This document shows positions 21,290-31,848 of a DNA stretch of 64,000 bases, one piece after another (positions within the stretch are counted from its first letter, which is position 1; each line of letters begins with the position of its first letter). The DNA is taken from positions 226,245,152 to 226,309,151 of the forward strand of contig CM060981.1 in assembly GCA_030765065.1 (NCBI GenBank), given 5' to 3'. The stretch is from Deroplatys truncata (taxonomy: Eukaryota > Arthropoda > Insecta > Mantodea > Mantidae). The notes below the pieces were generated by a model. It did not search any database and was not told the origin of the DNA. It saw only the letters and a list, made by a program, of their open reading frames with translations. Position numbers and translations under genes: made by a program.

Positions 21290-22010
21290 TGTGCCGTCTT
21301 CACCTTTCAATCAAAAAACGCTAGTTTTCCACCCATTGTTCTTTTATAGCAAACTGTATGGGTACTCGGATAAGTACCATTCAATGAATTGAATTGGATG
21401 AGGTTTTTACGACCTTGTGACCACACTATAGCCATACTGTTCACCCACATAAGGCCTGAGTGGAGCATTACAACATGTTCAAAGGCCTATGTGAATGTGT
21501 TTGATACGACTGGGGACAGTGGTGAGCCCTTCGCTGCTCCTTAGGTTTGGGCGAATGTATTAACTATTGGAAGATGCGACTTCAGGCAGAAGTTTGCCAG
21601 TTAAGCCCACTCCTCTGGCAGGTGTCACGCTTTTAACTTTTTTCATGAAAAAACTTTTCTTTCTTCGTCCACCAGAACCATCGTAAGTAGTGATGTGACA
21701 CCGAATCTGACCAAAATGTCGATAATACTGTCTCGTCGGAGCTTTTGGCACGCACAGGATTAGTTGTGCAGTGTTTTTGGCTTGTCAGCCAAGAACCTCG
21801 CTAGGGCTGTGTGTGTATGTGTGTTCGTTCATCGCGAGCACAATAGGTCCGAGCAGAATACCCACTTTATGCTCTTTTGGAAGTCCATAGAACCTTGTGT
21901 TGTTATTGTTCCCTTATAACCTTGGCTTGATTTGTTTCTATTGTTAGGGGCTCCGTCGATCAGATTGGTTACTTCATTGAAAACCTGCGAAGTGGGTTAT
22001 ACTTGTATGT
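21290..22010 (-). pseudogene. Penelope-like element, reverse transcriptase remnant
   Basis: The minus strand reads FYGLPKEHKVGILLGPIV at about 21897-21845, an early RT block. It then reads VRFGVTSLLT and the AAKGSPLSPVVSN block (about 21541-21500; normally MGSPLSP). After that come AFEHVV and, frame-shifted, VWSQGRKNL (about 21400). The PxLYGLPKxHK...MGSPLSPVVAN...HGR order is typical of Penelope-like RTs. The YxDD catalytic box region (about 21420-21450) is too damaged to read. Stops and shifts are frequent. Confidence 0.72.
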
Positions 22011-22919
22011 GTCTTCCGTTAGTTCTTTTGGTGGTATTCCTCTTCAACACATTGCCTTTCCCATGAGCGGCTTTTGGAATTATCAATCTTCCAGGCCTTT
22101 CTAGGGTCCAAGGGATTGTCACTCATCTCTTGGAAGTTTTTCCAGGGATCTTAAAGTGGGCCAGGACTCACAGTCTGAATCCGTATGCAGTCAGCTGGTT
22201 CATTTGGTGTACAGAGAGCAAATCCTCACGCTTCTATAGACTTGTGGAATTGTGTTTTGGGGGCACTGTGAAGTTTAAGCCCTTGAATAGAACTCAAGGT
22301 TTTTTGCAATTACAAAGCTTCATGAGAAATTTATCACCGTTTTTCTCAGTAGAGGTTATCGCGGCTCAGGATGCTGAAGTGTGGCCGGTTTTTCAAACTT
22401 CACTAGTTTACGTAATCTCGTTCCTTCTATTAGGAACGTGTGAATCGCCGAGATTATTCAAGCATTTTCCATATCTTGAAGTAAGGGGTATGGGAAAGCG
22501 CCAGGTGGCATCTGAAAACCAACTCATGACACGCTAGCTCTGTTCTGACATGTATATGCTCACGTAGTAGGGTCATTCCAATCTGTTGAAGAATGCGGTT
22601 GATTTACGCCTGTATGCCTGGTGTCGAATTTGTACATAATCTTGATAAAACGTTCTCTTTACAGCGTAATCGGAAGACCAAGTGGCAAGGCTTCATGTAT
22701 CATTTGTCCTGTTCGGAGAATTCTGTAGTGTGTTTAAAGGTCTCAATGTTGAGATGCTCAGAGTTCTCCAAGGCTTCCGCGATTAGAGTCGATGTTTGCT
22801 AGATTGTCTTGTTTACCCATGTTTCAACCTTCATTTTGTGGACTTATCAGGACTAAACAGCGCAGGTGCTACGGCTTGTACTGGTTAAATATCGCTTACC
22901 ACCGCTCCACACAGCAAAC
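22011..22919. other. Region between the two Penelope-like fragments
   Basis: Contains an open frame at 22130-22537 (135 codons) on the plus strand without recognisable motif. It probably consists of further degenerate Penelope-like sequence from one or both inverted copies. I could not place any RT motif here. Confidence 0.3.
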
Positions 22920-23135
22920 GTATCTGAATTTCCTTGCAGTTGTGGAGACGAGTATATATAGGAAAGACGCCACGCACAATAGAAGAACGGCTAAGGATGA
23001 CATAGTTACCATGGATAGAATGAATTGGCCTCACACACCAAGCTCAAACCAAACACTCCATATGGGGAACAAAGGTGGCCCCAAGAATAACAAAAGAAGA
23101 GATCCTAGAAACAATCGTAGCTCGCACATATGAAC
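22920..23135 (+). pseudogene. Penelope-like element, GIY-YIG endonuclease remnant
   Basis: The plus strand reads VSEFPCSCGDEYI (about 22920-22958), then after a one- or two-base shift GKTPRTIEERLRMT (22961-23002). This matches the cysteine-containing GIY-YIG start (PCxCGxxYIGxTxRxxxxRL) of Penelope-like elements, which nick target DNA. The tail towards 23130 is Lys/Arg-rich. It is on the opposite strand to the RT remnant at 21290-22010, so the two cannot be parts of one uninterrupted copy. Confidence 0.7.
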
Positions 23136-24664
23136 GGCGACGGTAGGATTTTAATAAGCAAAATCTGTCGACTCATTTATTGCCCTCCTCCAAGGGTGGA
23201 AAGGATGGGCCCCACACCCTTTCATCCTGGTGGCGATCGTTCGGCATGCAGAGCCCTACAACTGCATCCCCTTCCTCATACAGTTACAATCTAAGATGCA
23301 GGGACTATTGCTATCTGTAATCCCGCCGGCCTTAGAAGGGAACCTGGTGTAAACAAAAAAGCGGGAGAAATACTGGTCTGCAAATTGTATTACTACGCGA
23401 AGCATACTCTCTACCTGACCAGCATAAATGCACATCAGCTATGTTTATTTCTGAACGATTACATTATCCTCTTTTCATTAACACTGCTACTTGGTTTGAC
23501 AACAGACGATTATTTTAGATTTGCTGTGCTTAACCTATGACCAAAACACACTTTGAAATAATTTGGTGTTGGTACATTGGAATAGTGAAGAACAATGTAC
23601 TTAAATTAACACTTTCCTACAGACCGAGTATGAGTTATAAACTATTTAAAATTTAATCTAAACAGAATGGAATGATAATAAACTTTGAAATCTACTTTAT
23701 TAATCGCAATATGAAAGTGACCCAATCCCATCCATTTTCTCATCATCATATGTTACGTCAAGCACAGTTTTTTCGCGTTTCCTTTTCTTTGAAGGTGAGC
23801 TAACAGCTGTTTTCCAGTTTTGTGCTTTACCCCGTGAATCGAGTGGACCTTTCTACGAAAATACCAGTAAACGACGTTACGTTAATGCTTTTAATGGCTA
23901 AAGCCGGATATTTCTCACATTCAATACAGTAATTTTTTTCACTACTTTTCAAAACTTTTCCCTTTGGAATGTTTCACATATATTTTGATTACTTATAATA
24001 ATTATTAGCCTTAACCACTGTTAACCTCACCGTAATAAACAAGCGAGCGCCGCTAAATGCAACAAGAATGACAAACGGTATTTTAGTAATAGAAAATGGT
24101 TCATACGCATATCTTCATTAAGTTTTTAGTAATTATATACATTCACACATATATTGGGCGAGTCTTCTCAGCCTACGGATTGAGAAGTTATGCAGTACAG
24201 GCATTGTCAGGCTATGCAGTAAACTCTGTACACGGCATCGCGTCGTATCAATTTGACCGAAATGACTGCTTTGCATCGTTGTGCGTGCAGTGACTTACAC
24301 TCGTAGCGCAACCGTGTGTTCATTGGCTTTCATTGCTGAAGGTCCTAGGTTCAAATACTGCCATTAAAGGTACTTTTTATGCTTAGTAAATTTAACGAGA
24401 ACTCATAGTTTTGCATGGAAGTGTCGTTTCACTTAATTAGTTTAATTATGTAAATTTCATTAAAACAAATTGTTACTTGTTAGAATATCCTTCAATGAAC
24501 ATAAATAAATGCACATACATTGTAATTATAACTTACAAACATAAGGCCTCATTAAATAATAGTTTACTATTTCAAGCTCTTCCTTCATACAAAAGAAAGC
24601 CAATAAATTCTGAGTTTACAAAATGCAGTATTTACATACAAACTAGATAACGTTTGCAAGAAAG
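23136..24664. other. Unassigned region
   Basis: A GC-richer block at 23150-23350 follows the Penelope-like tail and may be its 3' region. A B-box-like aggttcaaatac at about 24350 with a tRNA-like stretch upstream (24300) hints at a SINE head. The rest is AT-rich with no coding signal. Confidence 0.35.
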
Positions 24665-25515
24665 AAGAAGAAATCTAATGGGGTTAGATCTGGTGAGCGT
24701 GCTGGTCATCCTATTGGTCCATGCCGTCCGATCCATCGCTTAGGGTAGGTGGCATCGAGATAAGCCGTTACACGACGCGCCGAATGAGCTGGCACCCCAT
24801 CATGTTGGTACGACATAGTTCTGCAACAGCACTTCATCAGTAGAGCATGGAGTTGTAGGAAGCGAATATAGCTATTCCTAGTGAGTTGATCATAAAAAAT
24901 ACGGGCCTATTAGATTATCACCGAATATGCCAGCCCAAACGTTGAAACCCTATCGGACATGTAGCACAGCCTCTCACATCGAATGTGGGCTTACAGTGCT
25001 CCAGTAATGCATGTTGTGGCGATTTACATGTCCTGTGTTGTGGAAACCTGCTTTATCTGTAAATAACACAGTTGCCAAAAAGTGTGGATCTTGTTCAGTT
25101 TGTCGTATGATCCACCTAGCGAACCCACTCTCCGCCCATGGTCCGGCTGCAGTAGCTCCTGGTATAGTTGAAGATGATAAGGGTGAAATTTGAATTATGT
25201 ATTCTCCACGCGAAAGATTGGCTAATATCGAAATGTCTGTGAATGTCCCTCGTACTGTAATGTGGATGCTGAATGACATAGCCAGTCACACGATCCGTCG
25301 TTGCTTGTCACAGACAGGGTCATCTCTTCGTGAATGTGGTGTCTTGTGCACTGTTCCTGATTCCAGAAAGCGGTTTGCAACTCGCAAAAATGTATGATCT
25401 GTAGGAAGTGTTCTCTACGGAAACCTCAGTTGCATTCTGCTGCGCTTCCCCGTATACTAACAGCATGTCCAGATACCCTGTATTCGAAAAAAATTGTTCC
25501 ACAGTGAGCATGAAC
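24665..25515 (-). pseudogene. Mariner-like DDE transposase pseudogene
   Basis: The minus strand starts with MLTVEQF...YLDMLLVYGEAQQNA (25511-25430), the N-terminal helix-turn-helix region seen in a broad insect transposase group. It continues with ESGFARWIIRQTEQDPHFLA and VLFTDKAGFHNTGHVNRHN (about 25090-25030), the first catalytic block with Asp kept and the following Glu changed to Lys. YQHDGVPAHSARRVTAYLD (about 24810-24760) and SPDLTPLDFF (24695-24670) follow in other frames. At least three frameshifts. Terminal repeats were not seen. Confidence 0.75.
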
Positions 25516-25614
25516 GGCTAGAACTTGGTGTTTATAGACAAATTTCACTTTCTGGTGCATTAGGAAATAAATCATGATTTGCTAGAACGTTCTCGAAACA
25601 TGTACAGAAATGAA

Positions 25615-25710
25615 TAAAAAAAACTCATTTATTCACAGGCGTGATTTGAACTTCCGACCTTTACCATCACTTTCCAGCGTGTTAACCGTTGCGCTATTAG
25701 AGCATTTAAC
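25615..25710 (-). repeat. tRNA-like sequence, probable SINE head
   Basis: The minus strand contains CTAATAGCGCAACGGTTAAC (A-box-like) and GGAAGTTCAAATCACGC (B-box-like) at tRNA spacing. It is followed on the same strand by A-rich DNA. Confidence 0.5.
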
Positions 25711-25757
25711 GAGCCTCAACGTAGTCCTAATCAACGGGCTGGTGTATGCGGCGTCAG

Positions 25758-25814
<57 letters not shown>
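25758..25814. repeat. (AT)n(GT)n microsatellite
   Basis: About 25 bases of TA dinucleotides followed by about 32 bases of GT. Confidence 0.95.
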
Positions 25815-25817
<3 letters not shown>

Positions 25818-25914
25818 AAATGTTGTGTAAACTAAAATTTAATAACTCAACAATGCTTTTTAACAAAATAAACCCTTAAATAATATAAAACAAAATTATT
25901 TTCTGTATTCCGAC

Positions 25915-25949
25915 AACTATGTTGTAACCACTCGGCCACGGCGCCGCCA
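25915..25949 (-). repeat. tRNA-like head, truncated by RepA
   Basis: The minus strand reads GGCGGCGCCGTGGCCGAGTGGTTAC, a tRNA 5' half with a strong A box. The adjoining RepA fragment starts directly at about 25949. Confidence 0.45.
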
Positions 25950-26337
25950 CAAAAAATGTAGATCGCGTTAAAATACACAATTTATGTGATGTACATTTTT
26001 TTTTTTTTTTTTGAGTGAACCATTTTCGAGATATTGCTTGTTATTCCCTTAAATTTTCCATTACTGCTCAAATGGGAATTCGTTTTTTTTTTTTTTGTTT
26101 TTTTTTTGTTTTTTTTTTTTTGTCCTGGTAATGCAAAGAATACTCCACATAGCAACCAGCTCTTAAAAGATTTTACTATCGCTTAAAGCCTACCATATTC
26201 CCCTTGCATCTACAAGAAAATTAGCAATAAGATTAACATGTCGATATCTCAATTAACATGAAGCATATGGAGAATAAGCGTTTGTAAAAATAGTTTGTAC
26301 AAGTGTAGAGAAAGTCATGTGAGTGTAACACATCAGA
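25949..26337 (-). repeat. RepA fragment, reverse orientation
   Basis: Carries cacaaaaaatgtagatcgcg, gtgaaccattttcgagatat, a poly-T-expanded spacer (26083-26122), gcataaggagaataagcg-like blocks and the end motif gtagagaaagtcatgtgagt...acatcaga. The CA-repeat and hairpin half is missing. Confidence 0.8.
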
Positions 26338-26459
26338 TTTTTGTAAATGTTTATCTCGTTTAAAATGAGATACAAAAATATACTTTAGTAAGAATAATTT
26401 GTATATCCACTAATAAGCAATGGAGACCAGAGAAAGTTATGTGAATGTAACACATCAGA
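26338..26459 (-). repeat. RepA end fragment, reverse orientation
   Basis: A second TCTGATG-end fragment lies right behind the previous one: ttatctcgtttaaaatgaga, atactttagtaagaataatt and agagaaagttatgtgaatgt...acatcaga. The two ends in the same orientation suggest one copy inserted in or beside another. Confidence 0.7.
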
Positions 26460-26884
26460 CTTTTTCATTCAGAACCACTTATCTATTACGAGCATAAGAC
26501 CAGGCGGCTGTTTGTGGAAGTAGAGCAGTGCTTCTGACTTTTCAGCACCACCCTGCACTTGAAACTCTTATATTTTATAAACAAACACGCACCAGGGCTC
26601 AATACACCATTCAGACTAGCAAGACAGTACCTCGGACCCGTTATGTAGAGTCCTTAAATCGCTTCACGTTTTCGTCTGCGGTATAGGATAAACTTTGTCA
26701 TATTTGTGGTAAAATAAGTCTTCAGTATGGCCTTAGGATAACTAATGACTATAATTGACCCGCTTAATGTTGCAATACCTTTGCGGCTGCTCCAAGCTCT
26801 TCCAATCGCTACCCAACTTCTTTATTAAGAACCGGACGAATCACAGAAGCTTTCTTTTGGAACTTTTAATCATGCGTGTTATAA

Positions 26885-28735
26885 CATGTTTTTCACCATG
26901 CAGGAGTTGGAGCGGGGCTTAAGTCCTAAGGCACTCAGCTCCTGGGCCGTAGGTGTTCGTGTCTTAGTGCTGCAGCATATTTCTTTTGTAAGTCTACAAC
27001 TGTATAGCCCAAAATGCGAATTTTCTGCAGTTTGGCGTGAGGCCAACCTTGTCCCAATACTAAAACACGAGAAGGATCGCCATATGCCTTCTATTTAGCG
27101 GACGATCTCTCTCAATAGTTGCATTTGCAAGGTGATGGAGTGCATGATCAATGGGTGGTTGACACGGTTGAGTCTCAAAAACGTTGTCGAACATCCAGTA
27201 CTTTTTCGTCACCACCATTCTACGATCGAACAATTAGTTTCGTTATCCATGCACATTGTGTACGCATTTCTGAGAAAGAGTCAGACAGTTTCTTCTTTTT
27301 CACCTCTGGATCGTTTATAGCACTTGCTGGAGTGCAGGGATTCTTCGTACTCTTCATAGTGCTCGTATTCCCCCTTTTTAATCTGGAGTTCATGAGGATC
27401 ATTATGTTGGGTACGAGTGGGCCATGCTTTTATTCAAGAGAACGGATTCCCAAAGCTCGTTACTCAACGTCACACTTATATTTTCCATCAATACTGTCGT
27501 GGATTGTGTTCCACCTGGTATTTCGTCTTCACTGTTCTTGGATGAGTTCCGGGCGGATTTATCTCCTGCAACACTGACTCCACATGTGTAGTTTCAAAAT
27601 GGCCTATAACTTCGATCTACGTAAATTTCTGGCCCGTAATGCATTCCCATGCCTTTTCTGCATTTCGGGCCTAATCATCTGGTTTCGCAAATGAGAGCAT
27701 TGTTTATTCTTCGGCGTGACCTTCCATGTTAAGTTGCATAAATTATTTTTATAATCGTGGTATCAAATTGATATTGACGGATTTTCCAAGAGTCCAGTTA
27801 TCAGCCCATGTACGGAAGCTCCAAACCCTCCCCTGTCTTATGGGCGCGATATTCTTCTCTGTAGCTACTCACGCGGATTCCCAAAGTGCTTGGTCATTTA
27901 TCTTATAGTTTGTTTGTTTTTTAACGATTCCTTAGATTGTCTATACACAGCAAGCTCCTTAGTTCTACTCCCACTTGGGTAGATTTTGTTTTCTTCTTTA
28001 GTTCTTGGACGTCACTTTACTGTCACCGTTTACCAGAGGAGAAACTCATTTTCACCGTGCCTTCGCTTCGAGACCCACTTTGATCCATGACTGATGCTCA
28101 CGCCGAAGTCTAGGATTCCCAATTACATTATTCCTTCAAACTTTTTATCACTTAGATAATAGTTTGTAAACTGTCAGTTTCTTTATACTAATAGATCCAA
28201 AAAGGATTGGGGAGTCGGCTGTGCTTTTAATCTTGACTAACGTTTATTTCTCTTCTACCGCGGTGCTCGATTTATACAGCTGACAATATAAGTATGCACC
28301 AAGCTATTTTGTATATTCAGCGGCAAAAACTCAATAGTGTGTTATTTGTGACGGTTCCTTGAGTTAATCCACAGCTGTCGGTCGCTATAAGTTGACATCC
28401 TGTGCTTGCAGGATTGCCTTCACTCGCTCGCTGGTGCTATCAGCTTGTCCCTTGTGTGAGTTAGTGGATATGCCGGCTGTAGATGCCACTTGCAAGGTGC
28501 AATATTTCTCCCAGATGCTTTAGCTCGTGTGTTTCTTATAATGATTTTAGCCCCGTTTTACTTTTTCCTGTTGTTAATTCTGGCTCGATAACTGGGCTGG
28601 TATTCGAGGGAACAAACTCTTCCCGCGGAGATTTGTACTGCTGCGCATGATATCTGCCGTTAAATCCTTTTCGATTCCACTCTCCTGTGTGTTTCTATGT
28701 GCCCAATGCTCTGCCTGTTTTTTAGTTACACATTC
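26885..28735 (+). pseudogene. LINE (Jockey/I-like) ORF2 pseudogene: RT and RNase H
   Basis: Non-LTR retrotransposon polymerase remnant. RT fingers: WREANLVPILKHEKDRHMPS (27032 on), ISLNSCICKVMECMINGWL (27109-27165) and RHHHSTIEQLVSL (27208-27245). Palm: VPPGISSSLFLDEF (about 27510-27552), where the usual YxDD box reads FLDE, so a catalytic Asp is lost. The RNase H domain starts near 28190 (a TNRSKKDWGVGCAF stretch in place of YTDGSKK...) and continues in other frames to GIRGNK (about 28595). Frameshifts and stops throughout. Its 5' part with the endonuclease is absent. Confidence 0.72.
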
Positions 28736-28758
28736 TGTAGTAGCTGACGCAAATTTTT

Positions 28759-29987
28759 ACTTTCTCTACCACATACATAGTAGGTAGAGAAGGTATTGCA
28801 TTCCGCCCAAAAATTCGATATCGAGATTTCACCGGAAATGCATATTTTGAGGACCCTAAATCCAAAAAGATGCATTTTTAGAAAAAGGTCCGTGTGTGTG
28901 TCTGTGAAAAGCATAACTCAAAAACAAAGTCAGATTAGTACGAAATTGGTATTTAAGGTTCAGTAGCTTCCAAGAATGCGACACGAAGATTTTCAAGAAA
29001 ATTTCCCCACCCTCAACTACCCTTTACATGCAACATTTTTCGAAAATTTTGATTTTCTAAAAAATGGTTCTAAGATTTTGATTAAAATGCCATTTATTAA
29101 AGATGTTTACATAACAAATAAAATGTACAGGGTGGACCATTTAAGTTGAGACTATACAATATCTCCAAAACTAAGTGTTGTAGAAAGAAATGTCTTGAAT
29201 AAAAATTGCTTGATATTATGGTAGTAATCGCTGTTAGTCGTGTTTTATTTGGAGGACGTTAGGATGGTCATTTTAGGGTCAATTTAATTTAACCCTAATT
29301 GTAGGTTCCCATTTAAAAAAATTAATTGATCCTAAAATGACTATCATAAGGTCCTCTAAACAAAACACGACTAATGGCATTTATTTCTCCCATTATATCA
29401 AGCAGCTTTTATTAAAGACATTTCTTTCTACAACACTTAGTTTTGGAGATATTACACAGTCTCAACTTAAATGGTCCACCCGTATATCTTGAATTTCTGG
29501 AAATAGCCTGTGAAGCCCTCTTCATTTGGAAGGGATTTTGTATAATATTGTATAAATGGTAAACGTTAAGCGATAGGCGAAAATGCACTACACAGAAAAC
29601 GTAGATCTCTTTAAAACACACAATTTATTTAAAATAAGCTTTTTTGTGACATAAGTCATTTCTGTGATATCCGTTATTAATGGCACGAATTGATCATTTC
29701 TTGATCATTCTGTTAAAGTCCTACCAACATTCAGTTGTTTCTCGCGATTGCATGGAAACATTGTGGAATTTTAAGGCCAGCATATAGCGTCCAGTTCTTA
29801 AACATTTGACTATCGCTGTTGTCTTTGTATCTATTACGAAATGTGTAATATAGCTGTTTCTGCAAAGGTTTATTTGGATTCAAATGTAGTAGATAGAAAA
29901 ATAAGTTTTAGTAAGAATAGATTTTGTATACCCACTAATAAATAAAAATACGGGGTAGAGAAAGTCATATGTATGTATTACATCAGA
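28759..29987 (-). repeat. RepA copy interrupted by a MITE
   Basis: Reverse-oriented RepA from the hairpin end (actttctctaccacatacat) to the opposite end (tagagaaagtcatatgtatg...catcaga). It has the attgcattccgcccaaaaat, ccgtgtgtgtgtctgtgaaa and tttgattaaaatgccattta blocks in order. It is split at 29128-29482 by an inserted MITE. Confidence 0.88.
29128..29482. mobile_element. TA-flanked MITE with long TIRs, inserted in RepA
   Basis: A 355-bp foldback-type element. The left end is cagggtggaccatttaagtt and the right end its inverse, aacttaaatggtccacccg, with the arms continuing inwards (ctccaaaactaagtgttgta.. and its inverse). It is flanked by TA on both sides (29126-29127, 29483-29484). The uninterrupted site is visible in sister copies, for example at 44200 (aataaaatgtatatcttaaa). 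TA duplication suggests mobilisation by a Tc1/mariner-type transposase. Confidence 0.92.
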
Positions 29988-30521
29988 CTTATTTTTAGGA
30001 TTAGTGATTTTTCTAGGACCTATGTCCTAATACATTTTAGTATTTGTGATTGGTAGTTCTTATAAAGAGTTTGAGAGCTAATAACGGCAAATATTGTGCG
30101 CTCTGAAATCCTTTCAACCGTCGCCGTTGCCGCCGTCACGATTATGGTAGCAGTAGAGAACTATCTGCCTGATAGTTGAAGTTAAACCCTTCCAGTTACA
30201 ATGATACTTGATTGAAATAATCCCGTTTTGGTGGCAAAAGAGTGTCACTGATATGTGTTTTATATTATAAAAAGTTTTTTATTGCTTGATGTTTAAGTTT
30301 TATTTCATCAGCATACAGAAAACTCCCATTTTTATGTTTCTGGAGTTTGCGTAATTCACACACAGTGATCTCATAATTAACACATTGTAAGCCAATGAAA
30401 TGACATAAAAAAGATTGAAGTTTTCATTCGCAAAGTGGTTCCATGTATAATAGATGCCACCTTTCTTTGTGTTGAGTACCTGTATATTAAATAATGCATA
30501 AGGCCAAAAATATTGAAAACC
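29988..30521. other. Spacer between RepA copies
   Basis: AT-rich, with no supported gene or repeat end. Confidence 0.4.
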
Positions 30522-31341
30522 TCTGATGTGTTACCTCACATGACTTCTTGTACTCTTGTACACGCTATTTTTACAAAAGCTTATTCTCATCTACTTCATG
30601 TTAATGAAATAAATATTTGCAGAAATTATCTTATTGCTAATTTTCTTGTAGTTGCAATATGATAGGCTTTGAGCGATAGTCAAATCTTTTAAGAGCTGGT
30701 TGCTATGTGGAGCATTCCATTATCTTTGCATGTCCAGGACATAAAAAAACAATAACGAATTCCCTTTTGAGAGAAGGTATAAGTATTCTAACAAATAACA
30801 AGGAATATCTCGGAAATGGTTCACTCCACAAAAAATGTATGTAACACAAGTTGTGTGTTTTAACCAGATCTACATTTTTGTGTGGTAAAATTTTGTCTAT
30901 CTCTTACGCTTTACCAGTTATGCAAAAGTCATTCAGAATGAAGAGGACTTTTGGAGATATACATTTCATATGTCATGAAATTATCTTAAACATACGATAT
31001 TTTAATCAAAATCGATAGAGCTATTTTTAAGAAAATCAAAATTTGCGAAAAATGTTCCACGTAAAGGGTAGTCTGTGATGGGGGAATTTTCTTGAAAATC
31101 TTCGTGTCGCATCTTTGAAAGATACTGAATCTAAATACCAAGTTTGGTATTTTTCTAACTTTTCGTTTTTGAGTTAGCTGTTCAGACACACATTCACACA
31201 GACACATGCACACGGACCTTTCACTAAAACTGCTTTTTTAGATTCCGGGGCCTCAAAACATGTATTTCCGGTGAAATCTCGGCATCGAAATTTTGGACGG
31301 AATGCAATAATCCCCTACTTACTTTACGTAGGAGAGAAAGT
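30522..31341 (+). repeat. RepA copy, full-length but diverged
   Basis: Runs from tctgatgtgttacctcacat to the hairpin end cttactttacgtaggagaga/aagt. The CA repeat is short and imperfect here (cacacattcacacagacaca), which suggests an older copy. Confidence 0.9.
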
Positions 31342-31848
31342 AAAAATTTAAAGAACATCTAACGATGGTTGAGTAGAAATTATTTCACATTTTAATGTGT
31401 ACGATGCGTATTATTCCAATTTTCTTAAAATATCGGAATTTTTTCATTGTTTACCCGAAACTAACGCCTACTGAAGGACAGTTTCCCTACATGAATGGCT
31501 CGTACAAGTGACAAGAAGGGTTTTTCAGTGCAAACTTTAAAAATATGTTGATTAATAAGGCGAACATCAATCGCATTTATATACTTTACAAAATGCTAAA
31601 TTAAAAATGATTTACTAAAGAAAATCGATTCATCAGCAAATTACCTGCACTGGTAATGCTAAAGGATTGGTTGATGGAGTAAACTGAATACTAGTACGGT
31701 TACAATGCATTCATTTATTTATTTATTCATTCATTTGGGTGTTGTTATTTTCCAAACCTAAGAATAAAATGACAAACCTTTAGTGCCTCTTTTCTCCCTT
31801 TTTTCGTTGAGACAACAATTAAAATATCCCGTTTTCTTATTTTAAAAA
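31342..31848. other. Spacer between RepA copies
   Basis: AT-rich with a short ttta/ttca-type simple stretch at about 31710-31735. No gene seen. Confidence 0.4.

Noticed and set aside
22130-22537. 135-codon plus-strand frame as a gene
   Set aside because: No motif or splice context, and it sits between two broken Penelope-like fragments; likely chance.
27119-27577. 152-codon frame as a membrane protein
   Set aside because: It overlaps the LINE reverse transcriptase motifs in a different frame; the hydrophobic run is an out-of-frame reading.
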